Shown: piece after piece, positions 42,413-50,895 of the stretch
Numbering within the stretch: the stretch's first letter is position 1
Layout: every line of letters starts with the position of its first letter
Assembly: GCF_024138145.1 (NCBI RefSeq)
Contig: NZ_CP099997.1
Span: 620,001 to 684,000, forward strand
Reading direction: 5' to 3'
Source of the DNA: Natronosalvus halobius
Lineage (GTDB): Archaea; Halobacteriota; Halobacteria; Halobacteriales; Natrialbaceae
Length of the DNA: 64,000 nt
The notes under the pieces: generated by a model
Told to the model about the DNA's origin: nothing
Database searches by the model: none
Seen by the model: only the letters and a program-made list of their open reading frames with translations
Made by a program: the position numbers and the translations under genes

Positions 42413-44071
42413 TGGAACCACCACGGAATCGATCCCCCCGGATGCGATGGCATCGGCAACCGCATCGAGTTCGGCGTCCAGGACGCGGTCGTCCTCGAGC
42501 GGTGGGACGAACTTCCCGACGTGTTCGTAGAGTGCCCCGGTTCCGTTTCCGAGGGCAGCAGCCGTCGCCGCTCGGTCGGCCGTCGCCGCTCGGTCGGCCG
42601 TCGCCGCTCGGTCGACTATCGGCGCGAGGACGTCGACGTCCTCGGCGTTGCCGACGTAGTCGGCCGCCTGCGTCGCACAGACCGCCTCGGTCGCCACGAT
42701 CCGACGGACGTTCTCGAGCACCCGTCGGGCGTTCAGCGCCGACTGCGAACTCATGCTGACGTGGTCCTCCTGGCCGCCACTGACCGGCGTGTTGTCGCTC
42801 GAGGCCGCGCCGATCGACCGGCACTCGTTGAGGAGCGCGGCGGCGGTGTACTGGGCGATCATGTAGCCCGACTGGAGGCCGCTCTCGGGAGCGAGAAACG
42901 GTGGGAGGTGGTCCTCCTGGAGGTTCGGATTGAGGATGCGATCGATCCGACGCTCGGCGATCGCTCCCAGGTCGGTCAGTGCGAGGCGGGCGTACTCGAG
43001 ACGTAAGGCGAGGGGCTGGCCGTGGAAGTTCCCCCCGGAGATGACGGCCGCGCGGTCGGTTCCGGAGGCGCGGTCGTCCGCGTCTGCGGCGGAGAAAACG
43101 AGCGGGTTGTCGGTTGCGCTGTTGAGTTCGACCGTCACGGCCTCCCGGAGGTGGGCGACCGCGTCGTGGACGGCCCCGTGGACCTGTGGGAGACATCGCA
43201 GGGAGTAGGCGTCCTGGACGCGGTCGCAGTTTCGGTGGGCCTCGACGACGTCGCTGTCGGCCGTCAGCGCGCGAACCGCCGCGGCGCTTCGTTGCTGGCC
43301 TGCGTGGGGCCGCACGTCGTGGATGGCCGCGTCGGAGGTGGCCGTCGTCCCCAGCGTCACCTCGGTCGTGAGCGCGCCTGCGGCGTCCGCAGCCCGGAGC
43401 AGTCGTTCGCCGTCGACGACAAGCATCGCCGCGAGTCCAACCGTTAGCTGGGTGCCGTTGATCAGCGCCAGCCCCTCCTTCGGTGCGAGCGACAGCGGCT
43501 CGAGCCCGACCGCCTCGAGGGCCACGTCGCCAGCGACGCGCATCGACTCCTCGTCGTCACGGATGATTGCCTCGCCCTCGCCGATGAGAACCAGCGAGAG
43601 GTGGGCGAGCGGCGCGAGGTCGCCGCTGGCGCCGAGGCTCCCGCGCGAGCGGACGACCGGCTGAACGTCCTCGTTGAGCAGCGCCACGAGGTGATCGACG
43701 AGGACCTCGCGCACGCCCGAGTAGCCCGCGACTAACGCGTTGACCCGCGAGACCATCATCGCCCGAACCTCCTCACGGGTACACGCTCGGCCCGCCCCGG
43801 CGGCGTGGCTCCGCAGGAGGTTGGTCTGGAGGCGTTCGATCTGGTCCGGCGGAATCCGTTCGTCGACCAGCTCGCCGAAGCCCGTGTTGAGGCCGTAGAC
43901 GGCTTCGCCGCTCTCGATCACGTCCTCGACGCGCTCCCGGGAGACGCGAACGCGTTCGCGGGCGCCCTCCGTGATCGTGACCGGGGCGCCGTCTCGGGCG
44001 ACGGCGACGACGTCCTCGGGAGTGAGTGAGCGGCCGTCGAGTTCGACGGGGGCGCTGTCGGCGTCAGTCAT
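42389..44071 (-). CDS. hutH: Histidine ammonia-lyase
   Basis: This 560-residue enzyme deaminates histidine to urocanate. The MIO cofactor forms from Ala-Ser-Gly in VVRSRGSLGASGDLAPLAHL. Other family signatures are YGLNTGFGELVDERIPPDQI, LVAGYSGVREVLVDHL, VELNSATDNPLVFSAADADD and QYTAAALLNECRSIG. The C-terminal region carries (RAATAD)3 from an 18-bp triplicate, outside the catalytic core. The frame extends beyond the ATG at 44071, but that is the family start. hutI, hutG and hutU lie upstream on the same strand, separated by the DsrE-like gene. Confidence 0.95.
   Translation of the reverse strand: MTDADSAPVELDGRSLTPEDVVAVARDGAPVTITEGARERVRVSRERVEDVIESGEAVYGLNTGFGELVDERIPPDQIERLQTNLLRSHAAGAGRACTREEVRAMMVSRVNALVAGYSGVREVLVDHLVALLNEDVQPVVRSRGSLGASGDLAPLAHLSLVLIGEGEAIIRDDEESMRVAGDVALEAVGLEPLSLAPKEGLALINGTQLTVGLAAMLVVDGERLLRAADAAGALTTEVTLGTTATSDAAIHDVRPHAGQQRSAAAVRALTADSDVVEAHRNCDRVQDAYSLRCLPQVHGAVHDAVAHLREAVTVELNSATDNPLVFSAADADDRASGTDRAAVISGGNFHGQPLALRLEYARLALTDLGAIAERRIDRILNPNLQEDHLPPFLAPESGLQSGYMIAQYTAAALLNECRSIGAASSDNTPVSGGQEDHVSMSSQSALNARRVLENVRRIVATEAVCATQAADYVGNAEDVDVLAPIVDRAATADRAATADRAATAAALGNGTGALYEHVGKFVPPLEDDRVLDAELDAVADAIASGGIDSVVVPVLEPLDE
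42561..42614. repeat. Three perfect 18-bp repeats inside hutH
   Basis: The unit GCCGTCGCCGCTCGGTCG is present three times without mismatch. On the hutH strand it encodes Arg-Ala-Ala-Thr-Ala-Asp repeats in a C-terminal surface segment. The period preserves the frame. Confidence 0.9.
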
Positions 44072-44165
44072 GCTGGCCTCCGTCCCGCCGTCCTCCGTTC
44101 GTTCGTGGGCCACCTGCACACGAGCGCACAACCGTCCTTTCCGTCCGCCGTGAACGGTCGACCAC

Positions 44166-44519
44166 ATGCCAAAGACCGCGATCATCGTTCTCGCTGGCAC
44201 CGAAGCCCCGTCCGACCTCGGTCGCGTCGTCAACGCCCTCCAGACCGCCAAGGAGTTCGACGACCACGGCGACGAGATCGAACTCATCTTCGACGGCGCT
44301 GGAACCCAGTGGGTCCCCGAACTCGCCGACGAGGATCACGACTACCACGCCCTCTATGACGCCGTCGAGCACCACGCGCAGGTCTGCTCGTACTGCGCCG
44401 ACGCCTACGACGTCGACGACGAGGTCGAGGACGAACCCGTCGAGGAGGTCACCGAGTTCGAGGGACATCCGAGCGTCCGATCCCTCGTCGCCGACGGCTA
44501 CGAAATCATCACCTACTGA
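44166..44519 (+). CDS. DsrE-family protein
   Basis: The 117-residue protein has a DsrE/F-like fold: MPKTAIIVLAGTEAPSDLGR, VNALQTAKEFDDHGDEIELI, FDGAGTQWVPELAD and HAQVCSYCADAYDVDDEVED, ending with GHPSVRSLVADGYEIITY. The two cysteines of VCSYCAD are a possible sulfur-transfer site, as in DsrE/TusD. The acidic stretch is typical of haloarchaeal protein. It sits on the opposite strand between hutH and hutI, 94 bp from the hutH start. Its function is unknown and a hut role is not implied. Confidence 0.8.
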   Translation: MPKTAIIVLAGTEAPSDLGRVVNALQTAKEFDDHGDEIELIFDGAGTQWVPELADEDHDYHALYDAVEHHAQVCSYCADAYDVDDEVEDEPVEEVTEFEGHPSVRSLVADGYEIITY

Positions 44520-44569
44520 TTCGAACGGGTCTTCCCCGTTCGTGCGACCGTACTCGAGTATAACGGCGC

Positions 44570-45892
44570 TCACGACGAACGCACCCCCTCGAGCGCCGTC
44601 CCGTTTTCGACGACGACCTGCCCTCGCTTCAGCACCGTCTCCACCGCCGTCGTGTCGAATCGGTAGGCGAGGTGGGCGTATCGCGGCGCCTCCAGCACGA
44701 GGGCGTCCGCCGGGGCACCGACCGCGAGGGTGCCCGTCCCGTCCGTCACGCCAATCGCTCGAGCCGCGTTCCTGGTCGCACCCAGCAGGGCTTCCGCGGG
44801 CGTCAGTCCCATCTCGACGCACGCGAGCGTCTGTACGAACTCCATGCTCCGTGAGTGGCAGTTCGGGTTGAAGTCGGTCGCGATTGCCACCGGGGCGCCG
44901 GCCTCGAGCATCGTCTCGGCGTCGGCGTAGGCCTCCCCGAGGCCGAAGGCGGTGCCAGGAAGGAGGACGGGAACCGTTCCGGCCTCGACGAGCGCGTCCA
45001 CGTCCTCGCGGGTTGCGTAGAGCAGGTGGTCCGCGCTTGCAGCCTCGAGGTTGGCCGCGAGTTGCGTCCCGCCCAGGTGGGACAGTTCCTCGGCGTGGAC
45101 CTTCGGCTCGAGTCCGTGCTCCAGGCCGGCCTCGAGCACCCGTCGCGACTGGTCGACGGAGAACGCGCCTTCCTCGCAGAAGACGTCACAGAAACGGGCG
45201 ATTCCCTGGTCGGCCACCGCGGGCAGTTGGTCGTCGACGACGGATTCGACGTAGTCGTCGGCGTCGGCGCCCTCCGGAACCGCGTGGGCGCCGAGGTAGG
45301 TCGGCACGAGATCGACGGGGTGGCGTTCGTTCGCGGCGTCGATGGCCTCGAGCATCCGCAATTCGGTCCCGGTCTCCAGGCCGTAGCCGGACTTGACCTC
45401 GACGGTCGTCGACCCGTGGGCGAGCATGACGTCGAGGTGGGCGAGCAGGTTCTCGACGAGACGCTCGAGGCTCGCCTCGCGCGTGGATCGAACGGTTCGA
45501 AGGATGCCGCCACCCTGCGCGAGCAGTTCCTGGTAGGTCGTTCCCTCGAGTTTGGCCTCGAACTCGTCGGAGCGATCCCCGGCGAAGACCGCGTGGGTGT
45601 GTGGGTCGACGAATCCGGGGACGACGGCTCGGCCGCTCGCGTCGATGGCCGTGTCGGCGTTCTCTGGCGGGGTTTCTCGAACGACGTCGTCCGTGGGGCC
45701 GACGGCGACGACCTCGCCGTCGACGGCGACGAACGCGCCGTTATCAACGGTCTCGAGGGCGGCGTCACGACTCTCGTCCCCATTTTCCCACTCGCCACTA
45801 GTTCCGCTCGCCGGGCCGACCACTAATTCGCTCGTGCCGTAGACGACTGTGGTGTGGCCCTCCTGGGTACCTGTTTCTCCTTCGCGACTCAC
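44570..45892 (-). CDS. hutI: Imidazolonepropionase
   Basis: This 440-residue amidohydrolase opens the ring of imidazolonepropionate to N-formimidoylglutamate. Metal ligands are in VVPGFVDPHTHAVFAGDRSD (HxH), a central SKVHAEELSHLGGTQLA-type segment (here EPKVHAEELSHLGGTQLA) and IATDFNPNCHSRSMEFVQ. The Tyr/His-rich pocket ILRTVRSTREASLERLVEN is also present. The start is the GTG at 45892, which overlaps the hutG stop (GTGA), so the genes are coupled. The upstream frame is a shadow of hutG. The protein ends 50 bp from the convergent DsrE-like gene. Confidence 0.95.
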   Translation of the reverse strand: MSREGETGTQEGHTTVVYGTSELVVGPASGTSGEWENGDESRDAALETVDNGAFVAVDGEVVAVGPTDDVVRETPPENADTAIDASGRAVVPGFVDPHTHAVFAGDRSDEFEAKLEGTTYQELLAQGGGILRTVRSTREASLERLVENLLAHLDVMLAHGSTTVEVKSGYGLETGTELRMLEAIDAANERHPVDLVPTYLGAHAVPEGADADDYVESVVDDQLPAVADQGIARFCDVFCEEGAFSVDQSRRVLEAGLEHGLEPKVHAEELSHLGGTQLAANLEAASADHLLYATREDVDALVEAGTVPVLLPGTAFGLGEAYADAETMLEAGAPVAIATDFNPNCHSRSMEFVQTLACVEMGLTPAEALLGATRNAARAIGVTDGTGTLAVGAPADALVLEAPRYAHLAYRFDTTAVETVLKRGQVVVENGTALEGVRSS

Positions 45893-46848
45893 GCCGACCA
45901 CCCCGCGAGCACGTGCGCGACGGCTCGAGCCGCCGCGTCGCTCGTCATCCCCCCGCGGTCGAGCGGCGGCGCACACTCGACCACCTCGAACCCGGCGACG
46001 CGCTCGTCGGCCGCGATTCGGCGAAGGAGTGCGTACAACTCGGTCGTCGTCAGCCCGCCCGGCGTGGGCGCGCTCACGCCAGGTGCGAACGCCGCGTCGA
46101 GTACGTCCACGTCCAGGCTGAGGAAGATCCGATCGACGCCCGTCATCGCCTCGAGCGCCCGGGCCGCCGCGGCCTCGAGGTCCCGGCGCACGGTTTCTGC
46201 GGTGACGACCGTTCCACCCTGCTCCTCGACGTACTCAGCATACGCGCTCGAGGTCTCGAAGTGTCGCGCGCCGACGACGGCGAAGGCGTCCAGGCCGCGC
46301 TCGTGAAGCTGATAGTAGGGCGTACCGCTCGAGGGGCCGTCGATCGGCTCCCGGCAGTCAAGGTGGGCGTCGAGGCTGACGACGCCGACCGAGCCGTCGG
46401 CGAGCAAGGGCGAGACGTTCGCCACGGTCAGGGAGTTGTCGCCGCCGAGGAAGACGGGGCGAGCGCCGGTCTCGTAGACGGCCTGGGCGGCCGCTTCGGC
46501 TCGGTCCTGGACAGTCGAAACGTCGTCGTTGGGGAGGTCGAGTTCGAGGTCGCCGAGGTCGCCGATTGGGGCGGCTGAGCCGTTCGCGCCGTTCGTGCCG
46601 TTCGAGCCGACTGAACCCACCTCGAAGTGGTGGGTCTTCACGCCGGCCATCGACTCCCGGATCGCTCGCGGTCCCTCCCGGGCACCACGGCGACCGATGA
46701 CGGCGACGTCGGAGGGCTCCCCGACGAACACGGCGTCGTACTCGTCGGCGTTATCGAGTTCCACCGCCGCGACCACATCGGCAAACGTCTGGTCGTTGGG
46801 GTCGCTCGAGGGGCTCCCCCACTCGACTGGGGTGGTGAAGGTTGTCAC
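45889..46848 (-). CDS. hutG: Formimidoylglutamase (arginase family)
   Basis: The 319-residue ureohydrolase hydrolyses N-formimidoylglutamate to glutamate and formamide. Manganese ligands appear in [37 protein letters not shown] (DAHxD) and [20 protein letters not shown] (DxD). [20 protein letters not shown] marks the N-terminal family region. A repeated Gly-Thr-Asn segment (SNGTNGANG) comes from 9-bp tandem repeats at 46579-46614 and lengthens a loop. The ATG overlaps the hutU stop (ATGA) and the stop overlaps hutI, so hutU-hutG-hutI are translated together. Confidence 0.94.
   Translation of the reverse strand: MTTFTTPVEWGSPSSDPNDQTFADVVAAVELDNADEYDAVFVGEPSDVAVIGRRGAREGPRAIRESMAGVKTHHFEVGSVGSNGTNGANGSAAPIGDLGDLELDLPNDDVSTVQDRAEAAAQAVYETGARPVFLGGDNSLTVANVSPLLADGSVGVVSLDAHLDCREPIDGPSSGTPYYQLHERGLDAFAVVGARHFETSSAYAEYVEEQGGTVVTAETVRRDLEAAAARALEAMTGVDRIFLSLDVDVLDAAFAPGVSAPTPGGLTTTELYALLRRIAADERVAGFEVVECAPPLDRGGMTSDAAARAVAHVLAGWSA
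46579..46614. repeat. 9-bp tandem repeats inside hutG
   Basis: Four units of GCCGTTCGN type run in tandem, the last degenerate. They encode Gly/Asn/Thr-rich loop residues on the minus strand. The period is divisible by three, so the frame is kept. Confidence 0.75.
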
Positions 46849-48698
46849 CGCTCGTCACCACCCATCGGGATCGTGACGTCCGACTCGCGGGCCTCCTCGA
46901 GCGCCACGTCGTAGCCGGCGTCAGCGTGACGCACGACGCCCATACCGGGGTCGGTAGTGAAGACGCGGCGCGCCTTCTCCGCGGCAAGTTCGCTCCCGTC
47001 CAGGACGACGTGGTTGTTCGCGTGGAGGGCGTTCCCGATGCCGACGCCGCCGCCGTCGTGGACGCTGACGATGTCGGCACCCGCCGCACAGTTCAGGAGG
47101 GCGTTGAGGATCGGCCAGTCGGCGACCGCGTCGGTCCCGTCGGCCATCGCCTCAGTCTCGCGGTTTGGGCTGGCGACCGACCCGGCGTCGAGGTGATCGC
47201 GCGTGACGACGATCGGGGCCGAGATCTCGCCGTCGGCGACGAGGTCGTTGATCCGGAGGGCGAACCGGGCGCGTTCGGTGAGGCCGTCCTCGTCACGGTT
47301 GAACCCGAGCCAGCAGACGCGCGAGGGGAGCCCCTGGAACTCGACGTGCTCCTGGGCGAGGTCGATCCACCTGGCGAGGTGTTCCTTCTCGGGGAACAGT
47401 TCACGAACAGCGTCGTCGGTGCGGTGGATGTCGGCGGGATCGCCCGAGAGCGCCGCCCAGCGGAAGGGCCCTTTCCCCTCGCAGAACAGCGGCCTGACGT
47501 AGGCGGGCACGAAGCCGGGGAAGTCGAACGGTTGCCGTTCGCTCGAGTCGGTGCTTGAAAGGGGCCACGCTTTTTCGCTCTCGTCGCCGTCGCCGCTGCC
47601 CGCGCCACCCCCGCCGTTTGCGCCACGTCGATAGTCCTGGACCTGCCCCCGGATGTTGTTCCCGTACTCGAACGCGATGGCACCCCGCTCCTGTAACTCG
47701 AGAATGCCGTCGACGTGACGCTCCATCGTCGCGAGGCTCTCCTCGACGTACGCCTCGGGGTCTCGCTCCCGGAGGGCATCGGCGTCCTCGACTGAGTACC
47801 CCGCGGGATAGTACCCCTCGAGTTCGTCGTGGGCGCTCGTCTGGTCGGTGATCACGTCCGGGACGAAGCCGCGCTCGATCATCGACTCGAGCATGTCGGC
47901 GGCGTTCAGGTGGACGGCGACGCTGTAGGCCTCGCCGGCCTCCGCCGCGTCCTCGGCGCGTTCGATGGCCGTCTCGAGGTCGGGCGCGCGCTCCTGACAG
48001 TAGCCGGTCTCGAGGCGGCGCTCGATCCGACGCTCGTCGACATCGGCAGCGATGCAGACGCCGTGGTTCATCGTCACGGCCAGAGGCTGGGCGCCGCCCA
48101 TGCCGCCGAGACCGGCGGTGACGACGATCCGCCCCTCGAGGCCCTCGCGTTCGGGGAAGTGCTGGCGGCCGAGTTCGGCCAGCGTCTCGTAGGTGCCCTG
48201 GATGATCCCCTGGGTCCCGATGTAGGCCCACGAGCCGGCGGTCATCTGCCCGTACATGATCTTCCCGCGGGCCTCGAGTTCGTGGAAGTGCGCCCAGTCG
48301 TCCCACTTGCCGACCAGGTTCGAGTTCGCGATGAGTACCCGCGGGGCGCGCTCGTGGGTCGTGAACCGGCCGACGGGTTTGCCGCTCTGGACGAGCAGGG
48401 TCTCGTCGTCGTCGAGGTCCCGCAACTGGTCACAGATCGCGTCGTAGGCGTCCCACGACCGGGCTGCCCGGCCGGTGCCGCCGTAGACGACGAGCGACGC
48501 CGCGTCCTCGGCCACCTCGGGGTCGAGGTTGTTGTTCAGCATGCGGAACGCCGCCTCCTGACGCCAGCCGCGACACTCGAGGTTGGTGCCGGTCGGGGCG
48601 CCCCGGTAGGATCGCCACTGCTCGCTCGGTTCGCCGATTCCCTCCCACTCGGTCGTCCCATCCTGGTCGCGCTCGATGTTCGAAGACGAGTCTGCCAT
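46845..48698 (-). CDS. hutU: Urocanate hydratase
   Basis: This 617-residue enzyme converts urocanate to imidazolonepropionate with tightly bound NAD. Recognisable segments are [79 protein letters not shown] and the NAD-binding [36 protein letters not shown] lies near the end. An extra low-complexity loop of roughly 35 residues ([20 protein letters not shown] and following) interrupts the region before [21 protein letters not shown] 48698 is the family start. It is the promoter-proximal gene of hutU-hutG-hutI. Confidence 0.96.
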   Translation of the reverse strand: MADSSSNIERDQDGTTEWEGIGEPSEQWRSYRGAPTGTNLECRGWRQEAAFRMLNNNLDPEVAEDAASLVVYGGTGRAARSWDAYDAICDQLRDLDDDETLLVQSGKPVGRFTTHERAPRVLIANSNLVGKWDDWAHFHELEARGKIMYGQMTAGSWAYIGTQGIIQGTYETLAELGRQHFPEREGLEGRIVVTAGLGGMGGAQPLAVTMNHGVCIAADVDERRIERRLETGYCQERAPDLETAIERAEDAAEAGEAYSVAVHLNAADMLESMIERGFVPDVITDQTSAHDELEGYYPAGYSVEDADALRERDPEAYVEESLATMERHVDGILELQERGAIAFEYGNNIRGQVQDYRRGANGGGGAGSGDGDESEKAWPLSSTDSSERQPFDFPGFVPAYVRPLFCEGKGPFRWAALSGDPADIHRTDDAVRELFPEKEHLARWIDLAQEHVEFQGLPSRVCWLGFNRDEDGLTERARFALRINDLVADGEISAPIVVTRDHLDAGSVASPNRETEAMADGTDAVADWPILNALLNCAAGADIVSVHDGGGVGIGNALHANNHVVLDGSELAAEKARRVFTTDPGMGVVRHADAGYDVALEEARESDVTIPMGGDER

Positions 48699-48752
48699 AC
48701 GTACGCACACGGCCCGGGCCGGCAAGTGTTTCGAGTAGCCACACGCCGGGTA

Positions 48753-48759
48753 CTATATA
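48753..48759. promoter_or_regulatory. TATATA element in the hutU/regulator divergent region
   Basis: The near-palindromic CTATATA can be read on both strands. For hutU it would give a leader of about 28 bp. For the regulator it lies only a few bases before the GTG at 48761, so either the true start is further in (GTG at 48782) or the promoter is elsewhere. Confidence 0.45.
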
Positions 48760-48760
48760 C

Positions 48761-49462
48761 GTGGCCACCCTCCACCCCTTCGTGTACGAAGCGACGTTCC
48801 GCCTCGCCGGTTCTGAATCGGGAGCCGAGTTCGGCTCCTACGATGCGATCACCGCGGCGTTCGACGCACGGCTCTCCCTGTGGTGCAACGACCACAGCGA
48901 TCTGTTGCTCCTCGAGTGCGAGACCGGCGGTCTCGAGGCCGTCCTGGAGGCCGTCGACGAGTTCGCCGGGATCGACGATGCCATCGTTGACGGGCCCGAG
49001 GCCGTGGTCGTCACCGGAAACTGCGTCAAGGCGCTCGAGACCGCGGTCGTCGATGCCGTCCTGGACGACCACGGCTGTCTTCTGTTGCCGCCGATTCGAT
49101 ACGCAGACGGGGCGCGGTCGATTCGCCTCCTGGCGCTCGAGTCGGCCCACCTCACCCGCTGTTATCACGACCTGCTCGAGGACTTCGACGTGAGCGTCGA
49201 GTCGAAGCGGGACCTCTCCTTCGACAGCCTCGACCGCAACCGGACGCCGGACGGGATCGGCGAGCCGTTGCCGGCCCTCTCCCGCAGACAGCGCCAGGTG
49301 TTCGCGACAGCGTACGAACGGGGATACTACGAGATTCCTCGAGAGACGTCGATGGCGGCCGTCGCCGAGTCGGTGGGCATCGATCGACGTACCGCTGACG
49401 AACACCGTCGGCAGGCCGAGCGGAAAATTCTGGGATCGGTCGCGGGGCGGTACCTCGAGTAG
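48761..49462 (+). CDS. HTH-10 regulator, probable hut operon regulator
   Basis: The 233-residue protein has the haloarchaeal Bat-like arrangement. A beta-rich sensor part includes FVYEATFRLAGSESGAEFGS and HSDLLLLECETGGLEAVLEA. A C-terminal HTH-10 domain follows: ALSRRQRQVFATAYERGYYE, then TSMAAVAESVGIDRRTADEH. It is transcribed divergently from hutU across 62 bp, the usual place for a pathway regulator, so it may respond to histidine or urocanate; this is inference. The start is a GTG at 48761, with a possible second GTG at 48782 that would fit the nearby TATA box better. A T5 run follows the stop. Confidence 0.85.
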   Translation: MATLHPFVYEATFRLAGSESGAEFGSYDAITAAFDARLSLWCNDHSDLLLLECETGGLEAVLEAVDEFAGIDDAIVDGPEAVVVTGNCVKALETAVVDAVLDDHGCLLLPPIRYADGARSIRLLALESAHLTRCYHDLLEDFDVSVESKRDLSFDSLDRNRTPDGIGEPLPALSRRQRQVFATAYERGYYEIPRETSMAAVAESVGIDRRTADEHRRQAERKILGSVAGRYLE

Positions 49463-49466
49463 CCCG

Positions 49467-49471
49467 TTTTT
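49467..49471 (+). terminator. T-run after the hut regulator
   Basis: Five T residues follow the regulator stop by a few bases (CCCGTTTTTCC), a likely archaeal U-tract terminator. Confidence 0.35.
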
Positions 49472-49608
49472 CCGATCAGTCCACTTCTCGATCGGTAGTT
49501 ATCTGACTCGGACACGATCATCGCCGCCGCCGGTTACGTTATCGCGAGATTCCAGGCGCCGATATCGGAAAACTATAAAATGTGTAGCCGACCGAACCGG
49601 TTGTGCGC

Positions 49609-49731
49609 CTATGTCCAGACGTCCATGGTGCCGACGAGGTCGACACGGAGCTCCTGGAGGCGGTCGGCGTGGTACTGGCCTATGTTGCCACAGCCGACGA
49701 TTCCGCCCCGGATGGGTGTCTCGTCGGTCAT
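49609..49731 (-). pseudogene. Truncated N-terminus of a Gfo/Idh/MocA-type oxidoreductase
   Basis: The frame reads MTDETPIRGGIVGCGNIGQY then HADRLQELRVDLVGTMDVWT and stops (TAG). The Rossmann motif GIVGCGNIGQYHADRL is exactly the start of Gfo/Idh/MocA oxidoreductases, proteins of about 330-380 residues, yet only 40 codons remain. Sequence beyond the stop does not continue the family in any frame seen here. Its ATG overlaps the TGA of an upstream open stretch (ATGA), as in an operon. It is best read as the 5' remnant of a deleted gene. Confidence 0.6.
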
Positions 49732-49880
49732 CGATTCAGTACAGTTGCTCCTCGCGGCCGGGTCGTTCGCGCTCCAGTTCTCGGGGTGAGGCCCGCGTCC
49801 TCGAGCGTCGCGACCAGTTCGTAGCCGTCCATCCGAACCACCAGCCTGCCGGGTTGTGGAGGGCGTACATTCGTTCCAGT
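49728..49880 (-). pseudogene. Possible frameshifted gene remnant upstream of the oxidoreductase fragment
   Basis: Three consecutive frames on the minus strand give sensible protein pieces in order: ERMYALHNPAG, then LVVRMDGYELVATLEDAGL, then SPRELERERPGREEQLY with a stop. Together they look like the end of one protein broken by two single-base shifts. As sequenced, the middle frame runs into a stop that overlaps the oxidoreductase fragment. The family is not recognised, and the reading is inferred from codon use. Confidence 0.35.
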
Positions 49881-49953
49881 CGACGTATAACACGTGTTGA
49901 AAAAAGCTATCTCCGGCGCCACACTCAAGCCGTCCCATCAGGAATTGCCTCGC

Positions 49954-50850
49954 ATGGCTTCGCTTCTCGAGCGCATTCGGCGCCCGGAATTCATCGGGGA
50001 GAATCGCTGCTGGCCGTGTACGGTGACCAACCTCGCGTTGCTCATCGCGGTGGTCGGCGTCCTCGCTCTCAGGGGGCGGCGACGGACCGCAGTTGGAGTC
50101 GCGACTGCTGGCGTCGCCGGGATCGGCCTCCGGGGCTACCTCGTCCCGTACACGCCCCACCTGGCGCCGAAGCTCGTCGCCAGGCTGCCGGTCGATCCGT
50201 TCGGTCACGAGAGGGGGTCGACGAACGGATCGCTGGCCGACGCCACCAGTCCCGGAACTGTCGAGAAATCTGGATCGACGACGAGTTCGACCACGACCGC
50301 GGATACGGCTGCGAACGCGAACGCGGGCGCGGGTTCGAGCGACGAAACCCCACCGGACGGAGAAGTGGTCCTCACCACGTTGCTCGAGGCCGGCGTCGTC
50401 GACCTCGAGGCCGAGGACGTGGTGCTCGACCCGGCCTTCCGCGAGGACTGGCGTCGCGAGATGGTGTCGCTTCGTCACCTCGATCTCGAGGCGCTGGCCG
50501 ACGTGGCCGACGAGGAGACGCCGGCAGACGTCGACACGCGCACGCGCCGGCAGTGGGGTCGCCCCGTCGTCATCCTGGACCCGGATGAGAGCGCGCCCGT
50601 AACGCTTCACCAGGGAATCGCCATCGCCGAACTCGCTGCAGCCCGCGCGCTCGAAGAGCGGGTCGACAACGCGGTCGCCCGCGCCGCGGGGCGCCCCCTG
50701 CGGTCGCTACTCGAGGAGTGCCCGCTCTGTGGCGGCAGGGTGACGATAACGCGCGCGAGTTGCTGTGGCGAGGCGACGCCGGTCGGGAAGACGCCGCAGG
50801 AAAAACTGGTGTGTCCGTCCTGCAACGTCCGATTTTTCACCTACGAGTGA
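49954..50850 (+). CDS. Haloarchaeal membrane protein with C-terminal zinc ribbon
   Basis: This 298-residue protein starts MASLLERIRRPEFIGENRCW and has two hydrophobic stretches (residues about 26-39 and 46-62). A Ser/Thr/Ala-rich linker (about 88-125) is followed by an acidic helical middle (LVDLEAEDVVLDPAFREDWR-like). It ends with a zinc ribbon: ECPLCGGRVTITRASCCGEA and LVCPSCNVRFFTYE, four Cys positions in two knuckles. The N-terminal PEFIGENRCWPCTVTN segment is common to a haloarchaeal family of unknown role. ATG 49954 is preferred to the one at 49894, whose extra residues lack that pattern. Confidence 0.7.
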   Translation: MASLLERIRRPEFIGENRCWPCTVTNLALLIAVVGVLALRGRRRTAVGVATAGVAGIGLRGYLVPYTPHLAPKLVARLPVDPFGHERGSTNGSLADATSPGTVEKSGSTTSSTTTADTAANANAGAGSSDETPPDGEVVLTTLLEAGVVDLEAEDVVLDPAFREDWRREMVSLRHLDLEALADVADEETPADVDTRTRRQWGRPVVILDPDESAPVTLHQGIAIAELAAARALEERVDNAVARAAGRPLRSLLEECPLCGGRVTITRASCCGEATPVGKTPQEKLVCPSCNVRFFTYE

Positions 50851-50895
50851 GCGGCCAGGTCGCGGTACTCGCCTCGCGACTGGAGGCGTCGTTTC

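Noticed and set aside
42561..42614. Possible CRISPR or transposon repeat
   Set aside because: The three 18-bp units are back-to-back, in frame and inside hutH, so they are a coding tandem repeat.
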